A DNA stretch of 24,208 nt, taken from the NCBI GenBank assembly GCA_009746045.1, contig RPFO01000667.1:5730719-5754926 (forward strand), given 5' to 3'. The DNA comes from Mesostigma viride. Taxonomy: Eukaryota > Streptophyta > Mesostigmatophyceae > Mesostigmatales > Mesostigmataceae. The notes under the pieces are model-generated. The model searched no databases, was not told where the DNA came from, and saw only the letters and a list, made by a program, of their open reading frames with translations. Shown here one piece after another: positions 1 to 12,700 of this stretch. The position numbers and the translations under genes are program-made. Position 1 is the first letter of the stretch, and every line of letters starts with the position of its first letter.

Positions 1-200
1 TCCCTCCCGCTCCCGCTCCCCCTCCCCCTCCCCTCCCCTCCCCCCCCCCTCCCCCTCCCCCTCCCCTCCCCTCCCCTCCCCAGCTCCCGCTCCCGCTCCC
101 GCTCCCGCTCCCGCTCCCGCTAACCTCCCCTCCCCCTCCCCCTCCCCTCCCCTCCCCTCCCCCTCCCCCTCCCGCTCCCGCTCCCCTCCCGCCCCCCGCT
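1..200. repeat. CT/C-rich low-complexity tract (CCCTCCC / CCCGCT units)
   Basis: Almost pure pyrimidine on the plus strand, built from degenerate 5-7 bp units such as CCCCT, CCCTCCC and CCCGCT, running off the left edge. On the minus strand it is a long G-rich purine tract lying in the intron downstream of exon 8 of the large minus-strand gene. C-rich pyrimidine sequence continues more loosely to about 470. No coding potential is credible here. Confidence 0.95.
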
Positions 201-468
201 CCCAGCCTGCTGCTGCTACAACAACCACCTCGTCAAGTAAGAAAGACGCCATGCTTAATACGGATACCCAATCTAGCACTAATAACTTCAACCATACCCA
301 CGTATATAGTCATATTCTAGCACTAATCACTTCAATCATACCCATATTTATACTCATACCACTACCTTCCATCCTTTCACCCATCCCCGTCCCCAACCCT
401 GCCCCTCATCTTCCCCCCCCGTCCCCAATCCCATCCTACCATCCCCAACTCCACCCGGCCTTCCCTAC

Positions 469-619
469 CTTGCTTTCCCGTAGACGTAGTACGTGCCGAT
501 GTTGTTGCTGGTGGAGGCAACGACGATGAGGTGGTCCAGACCAACCGCAAGTGAAGGGTTAGGCGGCCGCGCACCCAGCAGGGGCACGCTTAAGCCGGCC
601 AGGGGGTCACTCAACTCGC
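469..619 (-). CDS. Exon 8: start of a second propeller-like module
   Basis: Acceptor GGAACAG ends at 620, phase 1 entry; donor GTAGGG starts at 468, phase 2 exit. It reads L-S-D-P-L-A-G-L-S-V-P, then R-P-P-N-P-S-L-A-V-G-L-D-H-L, then Y-Y-V-Y-G-K. Aligned by eye to exon 1 (I-P-P-M-P-G-F-A-L-G-P-D-H-A, then L-Y-V-V-Y-T-R), the spacing between the PP, G-x-DH and YVVY/YYVY landmarks is the same. The gene therefore appears to begin a second copy of the module, whose remainder lies beyond the left edge. Unlike exon 1, this copy is interrupted by an intron right after the YVYGK strand. Confidence 0.72.
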
Positions 620-3247
620 CTGTTCCAGATGACCAATCATCACGATGCGATGTTTGGCAAAAGTGCATGGCATTTAGCAATCAATGGGTGCAGTGAACGT
701 TTCGCACGATACAGCAAGTACTACACGATACAGCAATTACGTGGCATATAGCAAGCAATGCTATTTAGCCAACACATACCAGGCAGTTTTTTTGGGGGGG
801 GAATTAAGTGATGTTAAAGTCATCAGTTGAGCGTCCAAGAACACGGACGTTTTGCAAGTATTTGGTGTGCCATGCAGCGAGCAAGCCGTACAGTGAACAT
901 TTAGCAAGCGTGACGTACAGCGAACATTTAGCAAGCATGGCGTACAGTGAACATAGGACGCTGTTCTGCCAGGAAGACATTCGCACCTATCACGCTCCGA
1001 TAACAGTGCGCTCAGTGAGTAGGGGCAGCTGACCATGGAGCTCATCCGTTCCTCCCTATTGGTGAATAGGGCCTTATGAAGGCCTCCCTGGGCAGGGGTT
1101 GATGCACTGGGCTGGGCTGAGTAAGGACATGCTGTTGTAATGAGATGAAGCAAAGCACACGTAGCCCTGTTTATAAGACTCGAAAGCACCGTACGATCAG
1201 ACATGATGCGTAATCAGAATTACAATCACCTTCGCAGCTGTCCGTGCCCTCGTTGCACGTCGAGCCGACCGGGCAGGGCGGCGCGCCAGCCACACACACA
1301 TCCCCAGTACAAGTCTCTGTACCGTCGCAGAACACCCTGCACGTGACAGCAATGCGGAAGACGCAAAACAAAGTCTGGGGTGAGCCAAAAACCACAGTTT
1401 GGGTCGCAGCAAATAGCAATATGGGGGAGGTAAGAAATAGTTTGGGTGAGCCACCTGTTTTGGTCTTGCGTCGTCGTAAATCCTGCAAGTGCTAAAAATG
1501 TAGGGGAGGTAGGAAATAGTTTGGGTGAGCTAGTTGATTCTCGCCTTGCATTGCAGAATATACCTTGTACAGGCCACTGACTTAAAGTGATAGAAAGCAC
1601 ATTTGTGCAAAGGTGCTTTGGACTATTAGATTGGGTCAGCTGTGAGTAATAGTCTCCATTACAGAGGCATCTGGCCCGGCGACAAGCAGGTACTTGCAAA
1701 TGCCGGCCCAAAAAGGGTGCAGCCGTGCACCCGCATGCAGTTTCTTATCACGGCCCCATGCATGCTGAGAGGATACCCTAGAAAGTACTGTATGGGCCCA
1801 CATCATTGGTTTATCCTTGCATCCGCATGCACGATGTTGGGGTACGCTGTTGATGCCTCCGTGTGCACGGAGCAAGGGTGAGAAATGCCAGCAGTACGAC
1901 TGTTTTTACTAGCAGATATGCGAGCAGGTAGGTACTTCACAGATCGGTAAACCCTTTCTCAAGACATGAAGCAAACACAGGGTTTTCTCCCCCCCCCCCC
2001 CCCCCCCCATGATGAGCTCTGTACCCTCACGCACCCATTGTCACAGTCCGCGGGAACGAGGCATTGCAGGCACTTGTCGTCGTCCTCGCGACACCGGTCC
2101 TCTAGGCACGGCGGGCTGGCGGCCGGCACGCACTGGCCGGTTGCGTTGCACAGCTCCTCTCCATCACAGAACAGGCTGCACACAAGGTCAAGGGCATAGT
2201 CAAGGATGGACACCATGGTTAGAGTGCAAGCAGTTCAGTATTCTACAAACCCCATGGCTAGTAATCCTTCATTGGGGGGGCTGATCACCAGTTGTGGTTG
2301 GTGACGGGTGGCAAATCACCTGTAAACATCCCATTCCGCCTACCGTCTAAGAAACCGCAACCTAAAGGCAGTCTAGGATAATCGTTTCATTACTACCCAC
2401 CGCAAACCACCGTTGACACTCTGGGATCCACAGATAAACATCACTGGGCGAGGGACCCATTCGCCAGATCTGATTTCAGTCCAAGACATTGTGCTCAACA
2501 TCGACACATTGAGCACAACGTATTTGTCTGGTGCCAAGGATATGGGCATACGAAAGCCATCCTTGGGTCTACTTGGCACACTTGGGCGTGCTTAGGCCGC
2601 CTTTGCCAGGATCATGTCGTAACTGCCCAGCATACTGGGGTAGCGGGCGCACCATCAAGGGTGCCATATCTACCCGTGTGCGATCCATGGGCTACCGGAA
2701 GGTGTCAGCTTCCAGCACACATACAGATGTATGGCATGCTTTGCTTTCTCGTACAACACGACAGGCATCAAATGAGCTACCCCTTGGTACTCACAGTGTC
2801 TACAGTGAACTTCTTGTCTACAGTGAACTTCTTGTCTACAGTGAACTTCTTGTCTACAGTGAACTTCTCGTTATCGATCCACGTCATAGGGGATGGCACA
2901 CGCACGCGGCGCATGGGACTTTGACTTTTTTCATCCGGCCATGAGCATAGAGCGAATCTGACGGCCACCGGAGAGGCAAAGGAGAGAAGGCTATGTGGGG
3001 TCCCATCAGCACCTTGGTCAACTTTGCAGGGGTCTAATTCAGCAACGTTATGTCAACTTTGCAGGGGTCCTATCAGCAACGTTATGTCAACTTCGCAGGG
3101 GTCCGATCAGCAACGTTAACTCTGATGTGCACGTGCTTTGGCAACTGACAGTGTCGTTAGTAAGGACCTACCATGATGCCTACCATGATGCCTTGTCCGT
3201 TTGACTTGGTCACTATAGAACTGTTCCTTGTGCCAAAGTGTCCTCTC

Positions 3248-3321
<74 letters not shown>

Positions 3322-3333
3322 CCCCCCCCTCTC

Positions 3334-3367
<34 letters not shown>

Positions 3368-3372
3368 CCCCT

Positions 3373-3414
<42 letters not shown>

Positions 3415-3429
3415 CTCTCTCTCTCTCCG

Positions 3430-3497
<68 letters not shown>

Positions 3498-3521
3498 CCT
3501 CTCTCTCTCTCCCCCCCCCCC

Positions 3522-3556
<35 letters not shown>

Positions 3557-3571
3557 CCCCCCCTCTCTCTC

Positions 3572-3623
<52 letters not shown>

Positions 3624-3630
3624 CCCCCCC

Positions 3631-3723
<93 letters not shown>

Positions 3724-6700
3724 CCTCTCTCCCTCTCCCCAACAAGACTATACGCGGCCATATACTAATACTCTCAGGGAACCATGTATAGTACATAACA
3801 GTACCGCACATCCCGTTATATGGTAGTGGTGGTCTCAAGGAACCATATGACAGTATAAAACACTGTTATATAACACTGCTAACATCCTGATCCTCTCAGC
3901 AAACCATCCAAAGAATACATAACGGGACTCTACTGTTGTATACTACCTCAGGGAACCAGGCAGTATATAACAGTATTAGATATGGTCAGATGCTATCCTC
4001 TCAAGGAACCATGCGGTATATAACAGTATTAGATATGGTCAGATGCTATCCTCTCAAGGAACCAGGCAGTATATAACAGTATTAGATATGGTCAGATGCT
4101 ATCCTCTCAAGGAAGCATGCATATGACGCTATTGGCGAGAAACCGGTCCACCGTAGCAGAAAGGTACCTTTTGGCGAATTACTTAATTTTTTGCCCAAAG
4201 TGTATCAGATTCCGACCGATTCCGACCCTTATCTTCCATGTTTGGACCATGGTTCGGTTTTTTAATGGCAGATCCTGACTGCCCTCCCAGAGATCTATCG
4301 ATTGCGCTACTTAAACTTGAGATCTGAACCCCCACCTCCTACTTGCCATACTTGACTTTGGCTTACTTGGCGTAAATAAATGACGTAAGAGCCATTTTTG
4401 CCAGTCTCGTAACTAGAAATTCCCTTTGAGAGATCTGTCGATTGCACTAGTCAAAATTTATTTTGGGGTCAGTCAGTCAGTCAGTCAGTCAGTCAGTCAG
4501 TCAGTCAGTCAGTCAGTCAGTCAGTCAGTCAGTCAGTCAGTCAGTCAGTCAGTCAGTCAGTCAGTCAGTCAGTCAGTCAGTCAGTCAGTCAGTCAGTCAG
4601 TCAGTCAGTCAGTCAGTCAGTCAGTCAGTCAGTCAGTCAGTCAGTCAGTCAGTCAGTCAGTCAGTCAGTCAGTCAGTCAGTCAGTCAGTCAGTCAGTCAG
4701 TCAGTCAGTCAGTCAGTCAGTCAGTCAGTCAGTCAGTCAGTCAGTCAGTCAGTCAGTCAGTCAGTCAGTCAGTCAGTCAGTCAGTCAGTCAGTCAGTCAG
4801 TCAGTCAGTCAGTCAGTCAGTCAGTCAGTCAGTCAGTCAGTCAGTCAGTCAGTCAGTCAGTCAGTCAGTCAGTCAGTCAGTCAGTCAGTCAGTCAGTCAG
4901 TCAGTCAGTCAGTCAGTCAGTCAGTCAGTCAGTCAGTCAGTCAGTCAGTCAGTCAGTCAGTCAGTCAGTCAGTCAGTCAGTCAGTCAGTCAGTCAGTCAG
5001 TCAGTCAGTCAGTCAGTCAGTCAGTCAGTCAGTCAGTCAGTCAGTCAGTCAGTCAGTCAGTCAGTCAGTCAGTCAGTCAGTCAGTCAGTCAGTCAGTCAG
5101 TCAGTCAGTCAGTCAGTCAGTCAGTCAGTCAGTCAGTCAGTCAGTCAGTCAGTCAGTCAGTCAGTCAGTCAGTCAGTCAGTCAGTCAGTCAGTCAGTCAG
5201 TCAGTCAGTCAGTCAGTCAGTCAGTCAGTCAGTCAGTCAGTCAGTCAGTCAGTCAGTCAGTCAGTCAGTCAGTCAGTCAGTCAGTCAGTCAGTCAGTCAG
5301 TCAGTCAGTCAGTCAGTCAGTCAGTCAGTCAGTCAGTCAGTCAGTCAGTCAGTCAGTCAGTCAGTCAGTCAGTCAGTCAGTCAGTCAGTCAGTCAGTCAG
5401 TCAGTCAGTCAGTCAGTCAGTCAGTCAGTCAGTCAGTCAGTCAGTCAGTCAGTCAGTCAGTCAGTCAGTCAGTCAGTCAGTCAGTCAGTCAGTCAGTCAG
5501 TCAGTCAGTCAGTCAGTCAGTCAGTCAGTCAGTCAGTCAGTCAGTCAGTCAGTCAGTCAGTCAGTCAGTCAGTCAGTCAGTCAGTCAGTCAGTCAGTCAG
5601 TCAGTCAGTCAGTCAGTCAGTCAGTCAGTCAGTCAGTCAGTCAGTCAGTCAGTCAGTCAGTCAGTCAGTCAGTCAGTCAGTCAGTCAGTCAGTCAGTCAG
5701 TCAGTCAGTCAGTCAGTCAGTCAGTCAGTCAGTCAGTCAGTCAGTCAGTCAGTCAGTCAGTCAGTCAGTCAGTCAGTCAGTCAGTCAGTCAGTCAGTCAG
5801 TCAGTCAGTCAGTCAGTCAGTCAGTCAGTCAGTCAGTCAGTCAGTCAGTCAGTCAGTCAGTCAGTCAGTCAGTCAGTCAGTCAGTCAGTCAGTCAGTCAG
5901 TCAGTCAGTCAGTCAGTCAGTCAGTCAGTCAGTCAGTCAGTCAGTCAGTCAGTCAGTCAGTCAGTCAGTCAGTCAGTCAGTCAGTCAGTCAGTCAGTCAG
6001 TCAGTCAGTCAGTCAGTCAGTCAGTCAGTCAGTCAGTCAGTCAGTCAGTCAGTCAGTCAGTCAGTCAGTCAGTCAGTCAGTCAGTCAGTCAGTCAGTCAG
6101 TCAGTCAGTCAGTCAGTCAGTCAGTCAGTCAGTCAGTCAGTCAGTCAGTCAGTCAGTCAGTCAGTCAGTCAGTCAGTCAGTCAGTCAGTTGGATCCCGCG
6201 CCGCAGGTCAGCAGCAGAGATGTTCTTTAACGGGGTCGATCTACAAGACCCAGGTTCCTTCCTTGCGCGGCCCGGGTTCTCGCAAATCGCGCCATATAGT
6301 GCATCAAGGTACAATGCACTTCTATAAACAAATCTCTCAGGGAAACATCGCCTCCATGAGCGCGCTCCAGCTTATCTGCCCTGCCAACTCCCTTTGTGCA
6401 CATGATCAAGGCGACACACTTCAAAGGCCTCACTTGCACTCAGTCCCCATAAGCCTATAGTCATTCTGATCACAATGTCCACAGACTGTAGCTGCCTCCC
6501 GGCCAACCTACCCGTTGCTGCAGTTTGCGTTCGCGAGGCATGACACGCACGCGTCCAGAGCCTCGCTGCAGTAGTCGCCGTAGCGGCAGAGGAGCGGGTC
6601 GACCTCGCTAAAGCACTCGCCGTCCCGACACTTGTCAAGCGTGCAGTACTGGCCGTCGTTACAGTCCACGTCCGTGCTACACTCTGCGGGGACAGCACAG

Positions 6701-9700
6701 GGGGGGGGGGGCAAGGGCAGGGGGGCAGGGGGGGGGACCTATAATTAGGGTGGAGTAATTAGGGTGGCGCGGAAGAGAATAGGGGGGAAGCAAGAGAACT
6801 GTAGGGGAATGCAAGGCAGCTTGGGCAGGCCGAAGGGCTAGGATAGATCCGTCACTCTCCCCACAAATCACCAAGGCCCTTACCCGCTCCACAAACCAAA
6901 AGCACTCACCACCTCAACAGTGCACCTGCCTTGTTCGAACAAGCTGGTGCTATACTCTGTGTGCATGGCTGCCCTTCTTGGGCCAGCACACGCAAGCTCC
7001 CACAGACATTAACGCGGAAAGTCCAAGCTTTCACCCTATTCACAAGCCCAAGGCCCTGGCCCCATGAACCAGAGCAAGTCCCTTATCTCCTCAGCAAGCT
7101 TAGAGCTCTCACCTCCTGAACAAGCACAAATTCGGGCGAGCACACACAAGTAAGCCGACAGGCTCAATCATCAGATGGCCACAAGCCCTTACCTCCTCAA
7201 CAAGCTCAACGAACACGAGGCCCTCACCTGTACAGTGAGTCCAAAGCAGGTCCAAGGACCACGACGCCTCTACAAACCCATGGCCCTCACCTCCTTTCTC
7301 AGAATACAGCCCGCATGAAATCATTAAATATCACTCACCTGCTTTACAGGGCCAAGGCCCTCACCTCCGTTTCAATAGTTAGCCCGCCTTGCATCATTGT
7401 TTATCGTCACTCTCAAGGCCCTCACCCTTCGGACAAGCTCAAGGCCCTCACCTCCGCAGTCAGGGAACCGAAACATGGCCAAATACAGCGCCGACCGGCT
7501 GGCCGCCGTCTCCCACGGCGCCATCAGCGCGAATGTGCAGCCGTCCCGCGGGTCCGGCACCATCACACTGCGTCCGCCGAATGCCGCCGCCGTGCTCGCC
7601 CGCGTGCCCGCAGTGACAAGTGTCTCCGCCGCCGTCATGGTCCCCAGGGGGGCGCCTGCCTCGCGCCCCGTGTAGTAGACGCTTGGGTACGTCACGCTGG
7701 CCGTGTCCACGACCGAGTACCCGAGGGCCATGTTGCCAGTGGCGTCGAGGGCAGCGCTGCTAAGGAAGCGGGACCTGATGTTGGGGGAGTGGAGGCCATC
7801 CTGGTGGATGCGCCAGGGGGACCCTGCGGCATCACGGCGCAGCTCCACCCAGCGCACGCCTCCCTGGGAGGGGGCGGGGGGGTGGGGGTGGGTGGAGGGG
7901 GGGTTGGAGGGAAAAGGAGGGATGATGCGGGGGAATATTGTAGGCTGGGCATTGCTGGGAGTGTAGTGTTATGAAGGGGTGATAGCCGGAACATGTTATG
8001 AAGATAGCCAAAAGCACCTTGCATGCATCACGGGCGTCTATTTTCTTTGGTGTCGTGAAGATAGCCAAAAGCACCTTGCATGCATCATGGGCGTCTATTT
8101 TCTTTGGTGTCGTGAAGATAGCCAAAAGCACCTTGCATGCATCATGGGCGTCTATTTTCTTTGGTGTCGTGAAGATAGCCAAAAGCACCTTGCATGCATC
8201 ATGGGCGTCTATTTTCTTTGATACCGTTCCGTGCTCTGCCAATCTATGTCTTGAATAGCGGTCAAGGAAACCGGTCTGATAATGCATTACACTTGTAGTG
8301 AGAGAGAGGCCCACTACTACGTATGATCAGGCGTCGCACTAGCATGGAGAGAGGCCTTATATATGATAAGACGTCCAACTATTATGGAGAGAGGCCTAGA
8401 CCTATACGAAGACTATGACCTTACACTTCGTAGGCAAGGGAACACATACGAGAGAGTCGCACCATCATTGGGGGTGGTGGGAAACCAAATTCGCACGACC
8501 GTACCTAAAGCTTATCGGTCACCGGAATGACGATGACGAGGTAGCCCCACGCCCATTAAGGCAAAAGCTCGGCATGATAATGTTTTTCCTACGTCAACTT
8601 TCAGTAAAAAAATGTTCATCTGTATAAAGGGAGACAATAAAGGCCGGGGCGCGACGGGACCGGGTGGGCCAGGTCCCCGTGTTGCGTCTGGCAGTAGACA
8701 CAACCCTACAAGAATGATTTATAGTCGACCCAGGGGGGAACACACAGCGAGCGATGGACGCGGCAGGGTCATAAGTACCACCGCCTGCCGTCACTCACAC
8801 CAAGGGCTTACCCCTCCCACAAGATGGCCATATCTGCTCATGTGCATCTTGCGGTCGTCCACGGCCCGCCCAGAAATCCATTCTTAAGACCACCGTCGCT
8901 AATGCTGGCAGCTGTCCCAACGAGATCTTGTCATGCTGTGCTGTCAACTGGGCTGCCTCGTTCACCAAAAGCTTATGTACATACATCGTTCACTGTACGT
9001 ACATCGCTCACTGTAATAATAATCCAGGTCCCGGCCTCCTGGGCCCGAGCCCTCGCTGGTCACCATTGCCTCGTTCCCACTGGTATACGTTAATGCCAAG
9101 TGTACCATGTTGGTTTGTATATAGGTATTTTGTCTCTGAGATTTGTCCAAGTCCCCCAGCGGCAGTATAGATGAATTTTGCTGGCGTGCTAACATTTATA
9201 AGCGCGTTCACGTGGCGGGGCATCCGTGGCCAGGTTACGACCCCGGCCCCGGCCCCGGTCCCGGATAAGGTCCTATCAATGGCCTATCACCAGGTCGGGT
9301 CATATCAGGTCCCGTCAGTCACCGTCGGGGGTACTGTACGGACGGTACTGGCCGGTACACTTCAGTCCTTCATCAGTCACCGTCAGTCAACCTCGAATAG
9401 GGCAGTGGCAAGACTTGTGCCGGTTCGTGACAGTGACTGACAGGAACCGTGTAGCATGTACTAGAGAAATGTGCCACAGGGCCGACGGACACTTGCGCGC
9501 CCAGATATCCTGTTTGCGCTGTCCGCGTGCAGAACGGGTTTGCTGGCTATGGTGGTCCCATTTGCCACCAGTGTGTTGCGACTGCTTGTTCATTTTCCAT
9601 CCTTGTAAGATCTTAATAAAGATTCCATGATATGAATAAAGATTCCTCTTGCCCACCATCCACAGATTCCATCTTCCATCCTTATAAATAAGAATCGCCC

Positions 9701-12700
9701 CTGGCAAGCCACGTTGGCTGTATACTGTATGGGCACACTCGCTCTAGCCTGAATGTACCTGGTTGGGCCCCCAGCATTCAACGTGACGGATGTCCGCATT
9801 GCGGTATGGGTGTCATCAGACCCCGTTCACTACAATCATCGTACCTGGTTGACCGCCACGTTCGTGGTGAAGGATGTCACTACAATCATCGTACCTGGTT
9901 GGCCCCCACGTTCGTGGTGAAGGATGTCAGCATCGCGTCATGCGTGCCGTAACTGCGATAGGCCAGCTGTGGCTGGGGCAGTTCCTGGTAGGGGATCAGC
10001 TGCGTGGCGGACGGTGCCGGCTGGGAGAAGCAGGGCACGTTGGCCGAAAGGCTGCACACGTTGGCATCGAACTCGCTGATGGGGAGGGATGCCACCTGCC
10101 ATGTGGTGGTTGGTTTATGGCATGCGTGGGTTGGTTGGGCAGTTCCAGGTGCAAAGCCCCAGGTGCAACGCCGATGGGTGGAAAAGGATTAGATGGGGAC
10201 AGTGCCAATGGAAACGAAGTAAAGGGGGAAACTATGGTGTTGGGAGGAAGGATAAGACGGAAAAGGGCAACTTAGGAAAAAAGCGCTATGGCAACCGGTA
10301 ATAGCCACTATAGCGGTAACAGCCACTATAGCGGTAATAGCCACTAAAGCGGTAATAGCCACTATAGCGGTAAAATATTACCACTACATTGTCCACCAGA
10401 GAATGGTGACCACTATGGTGACCAAGCGGCCATGACCACCATGGTGACCACGATGCTACAGTGACCACTATGGTGACCAAGCGGTAATGACCACTATGGT
10501 GTCAACGATGGTACAGTGACCACTACGTGAGTTTAAACGAAGGACCAATTACAAGATTGCATGACGGCAGAGTATCCTGATCCAAAGTCTGCCCAAACCG
10601 ACCGCCCAAACGCGCAAAAACTTATCACCCGGGAGACGCGTGTCAACATGTTCCATGGAAAGAATGTGATGAAAGCGAGCATGGAGTAACAAGACGTGAC
10701 GTGTGCCCGCAGGATAGCACAATTGATAGCGCTGGAGGAGTAGACATGATAAAATTAGCAACTCGTTACAATAGCCTAGGGAAAAAACACACGCTAGCAT
10801 GGTGGCATACTAGCGTTCCTGGCACTTGGAAGCAGGAAGCCCATATAACCGCTCATGGCGGCTAGTGGGCAATGAACGAGGCACTGCACACCATGCCTCA
10901 CGTCGCCTTCCCCCGTGCACCATTAGGTACTGCACACCTTGCCTCACGTCACCTTCCCCCGTGCACCAAACATGACACAGGAACCATGTGCACGAAACAC
11001 CTATTGCACACCTTGCCTCACGTCACCTTCCCCCGTGCACCAAACACGACACAGGAACCATGTGCACGAAACACCTATTGCACACCTTGCCTCACGTCAC
11101 CTTCCCCCGTGCACCATTAGGCACTGCACCTTACCTCACTTCACCTCACTTACCTCCCAAAGGAACGATGCCATGGGCAAAGCTGAGAATGGCGGTTGGA
11201 GCCATGAGCAGGCAAATAAATAGGGCGCACGCGTGGCAAATGCGAGAGTTGCGGTTCGAGCCACAGGGACGGGACAGTCACGTACTGATCTCTGGGTCAT
11301 CCAAGCATTGAGCAAGAATACTAGACCCCTTCTGAGACACCGCCTTCGAGACCCGACCCGTCTTATGCACCGCACTAAACCGGCGTCGCACCTCGACAGC
11401 GCGGTGCATAAGACGGGTCGAATGCCTTAAAGTTGACAAAATTCAGAAACACGGCGGGCCTCTTTAGTGCGGGTCTCTCGTGGGTTGTCGGCCCTACGTA
11501 CGCGGCGCCAAGATGTGGTTCTGCCGCGCCGCGCGAAATCAAACCACTTTCGCAAATCTAACCACTTTTCTTCGTACCAACCCGTCCGTAAGTTGGTTTC
11601 TACGAAGGGGCGCCAGAAGGGGCGTCGCGCGACAGAATCGGCCCCGAGCTACGCCTTAATTGCAATCCGAGCCTGTTTAGCGCGGAGTGCCGACGTCGGT
11701 GGCTCAGAAGGGGTCTATTATACTGTTCTATAACATAGGAAACTTGCCCATGGGGCATGCATAGGGGTATCCTTCATATGACTCTCCTCACCTGACCTTT
11801 CCCCGAATCACTGTGTTGCGGGCAGAGCCAACCAAGGACACATTGGTTCGGCTCACCATACCAGCTTCCAATCAGATATGCTGTTACTACTGGCTTAGGC
11901 GATCCACCTGAGTGGGAGTGATATTACTTTCCCTTCTCCCCCCCCCGCCCCCGGCCCCTCCCCCCCCCACGCACATGCACACAAAAAGCCTCACCTCACC
12001 CCACCTCACCTGTGTCCAGTTGGAGGTGCCGCCAAAGTTTGCGCACAGCTGCCAAAGCTCCAGGTAGTCCTGGGACGCATTGCTGTTGGCAGGGTTGTGC
12101 GCCTCGTCGTCCACTTGCCGGATGAACAGGCCGCAGGGTGCAGAGGTGCGAACCAGGCCGTGCATGTGGGAGGGCATGAACCCTTGTCGCTGGAAGCCAG
12201 CCAGGGCGGGAGCCTGCCACGCACGGTGGTGTGCAGCAGCGAGGGGTCATTCATGGCTCATTATGTCAGCATGCATGCAGCAGGGTGGTGTGCAGCACTG
12301 AGTACACGCTTCCGCCATCTGAGAACGCGGATGGGTGTGAACGAAGGGACAAAAAAGGAAAGGAACAGGTCATCTAGTTTGAGAGGACCCGAGTGTGCGC
12401 CCTAAAAAGGGCTCCTACAAAAACACAAGCTGACCATCGAGAGGGCACCCTCAGGGTCAATCACATCGTCGCAGGTTCGCTAGAATTACCGTCACCCGGA
12501 CGAGCGGTCGTTGCGCGCTCCCTGCCAGCAAATTTGCCCGGTCGATGGCATAAGCCGTCGCGACCCCCTCCCCCGTCGTGCTGAGATAATAGGCGTCCGG
12601 CATGATGCCTGCGACGACGTCCCCAGGGGTGGCCGTGGGCAGTTCGATGGACCACCCCCGGTACAGCAGCCCATAGGGAACTTTGCTGAGCGAGACGAGC

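Noticed and set aside
3116-3838. Arg/Glu and Ser/Leu repeat proteins on both strands
   Set aside because: Artefact of the CT/C microsatellite, open in nearly every frame.
4426-6460. Plus-strand open frames of more than 600 codons made of Ser-Val-Ser-Gln repeats
   Set aside because: They are produced by the GTCA array, which has no stop in any plus-strand frame. Unique flanks show no coding features, and the region is an intron of the minus-strand gene.
8000-8227. CRISPR-like array
   Set aside because: Direct tandem units without variable spacers, in a eukaryotic intron.
7832-8314. 160-codon minus-strand frame with 19-residue repeats
   Set aside because: Open because the 57-bp repeat is a multiple of three. 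It then runs through the C-rich tract in the wrong frame over exon 4.
9226-9630. 134-codon plus-strand frame
   Set aside because: Composition of a translated GC-rich repeat (Arg-Pro runs), no domain, and located in intron 3 of the minus-strand gene.
11205-11275. Possible tRNA T-arm (GCGGTTCGAGCC)
   Set aside because: No matching D-arm, anticodon arm or acceptor stem could be folded around it.
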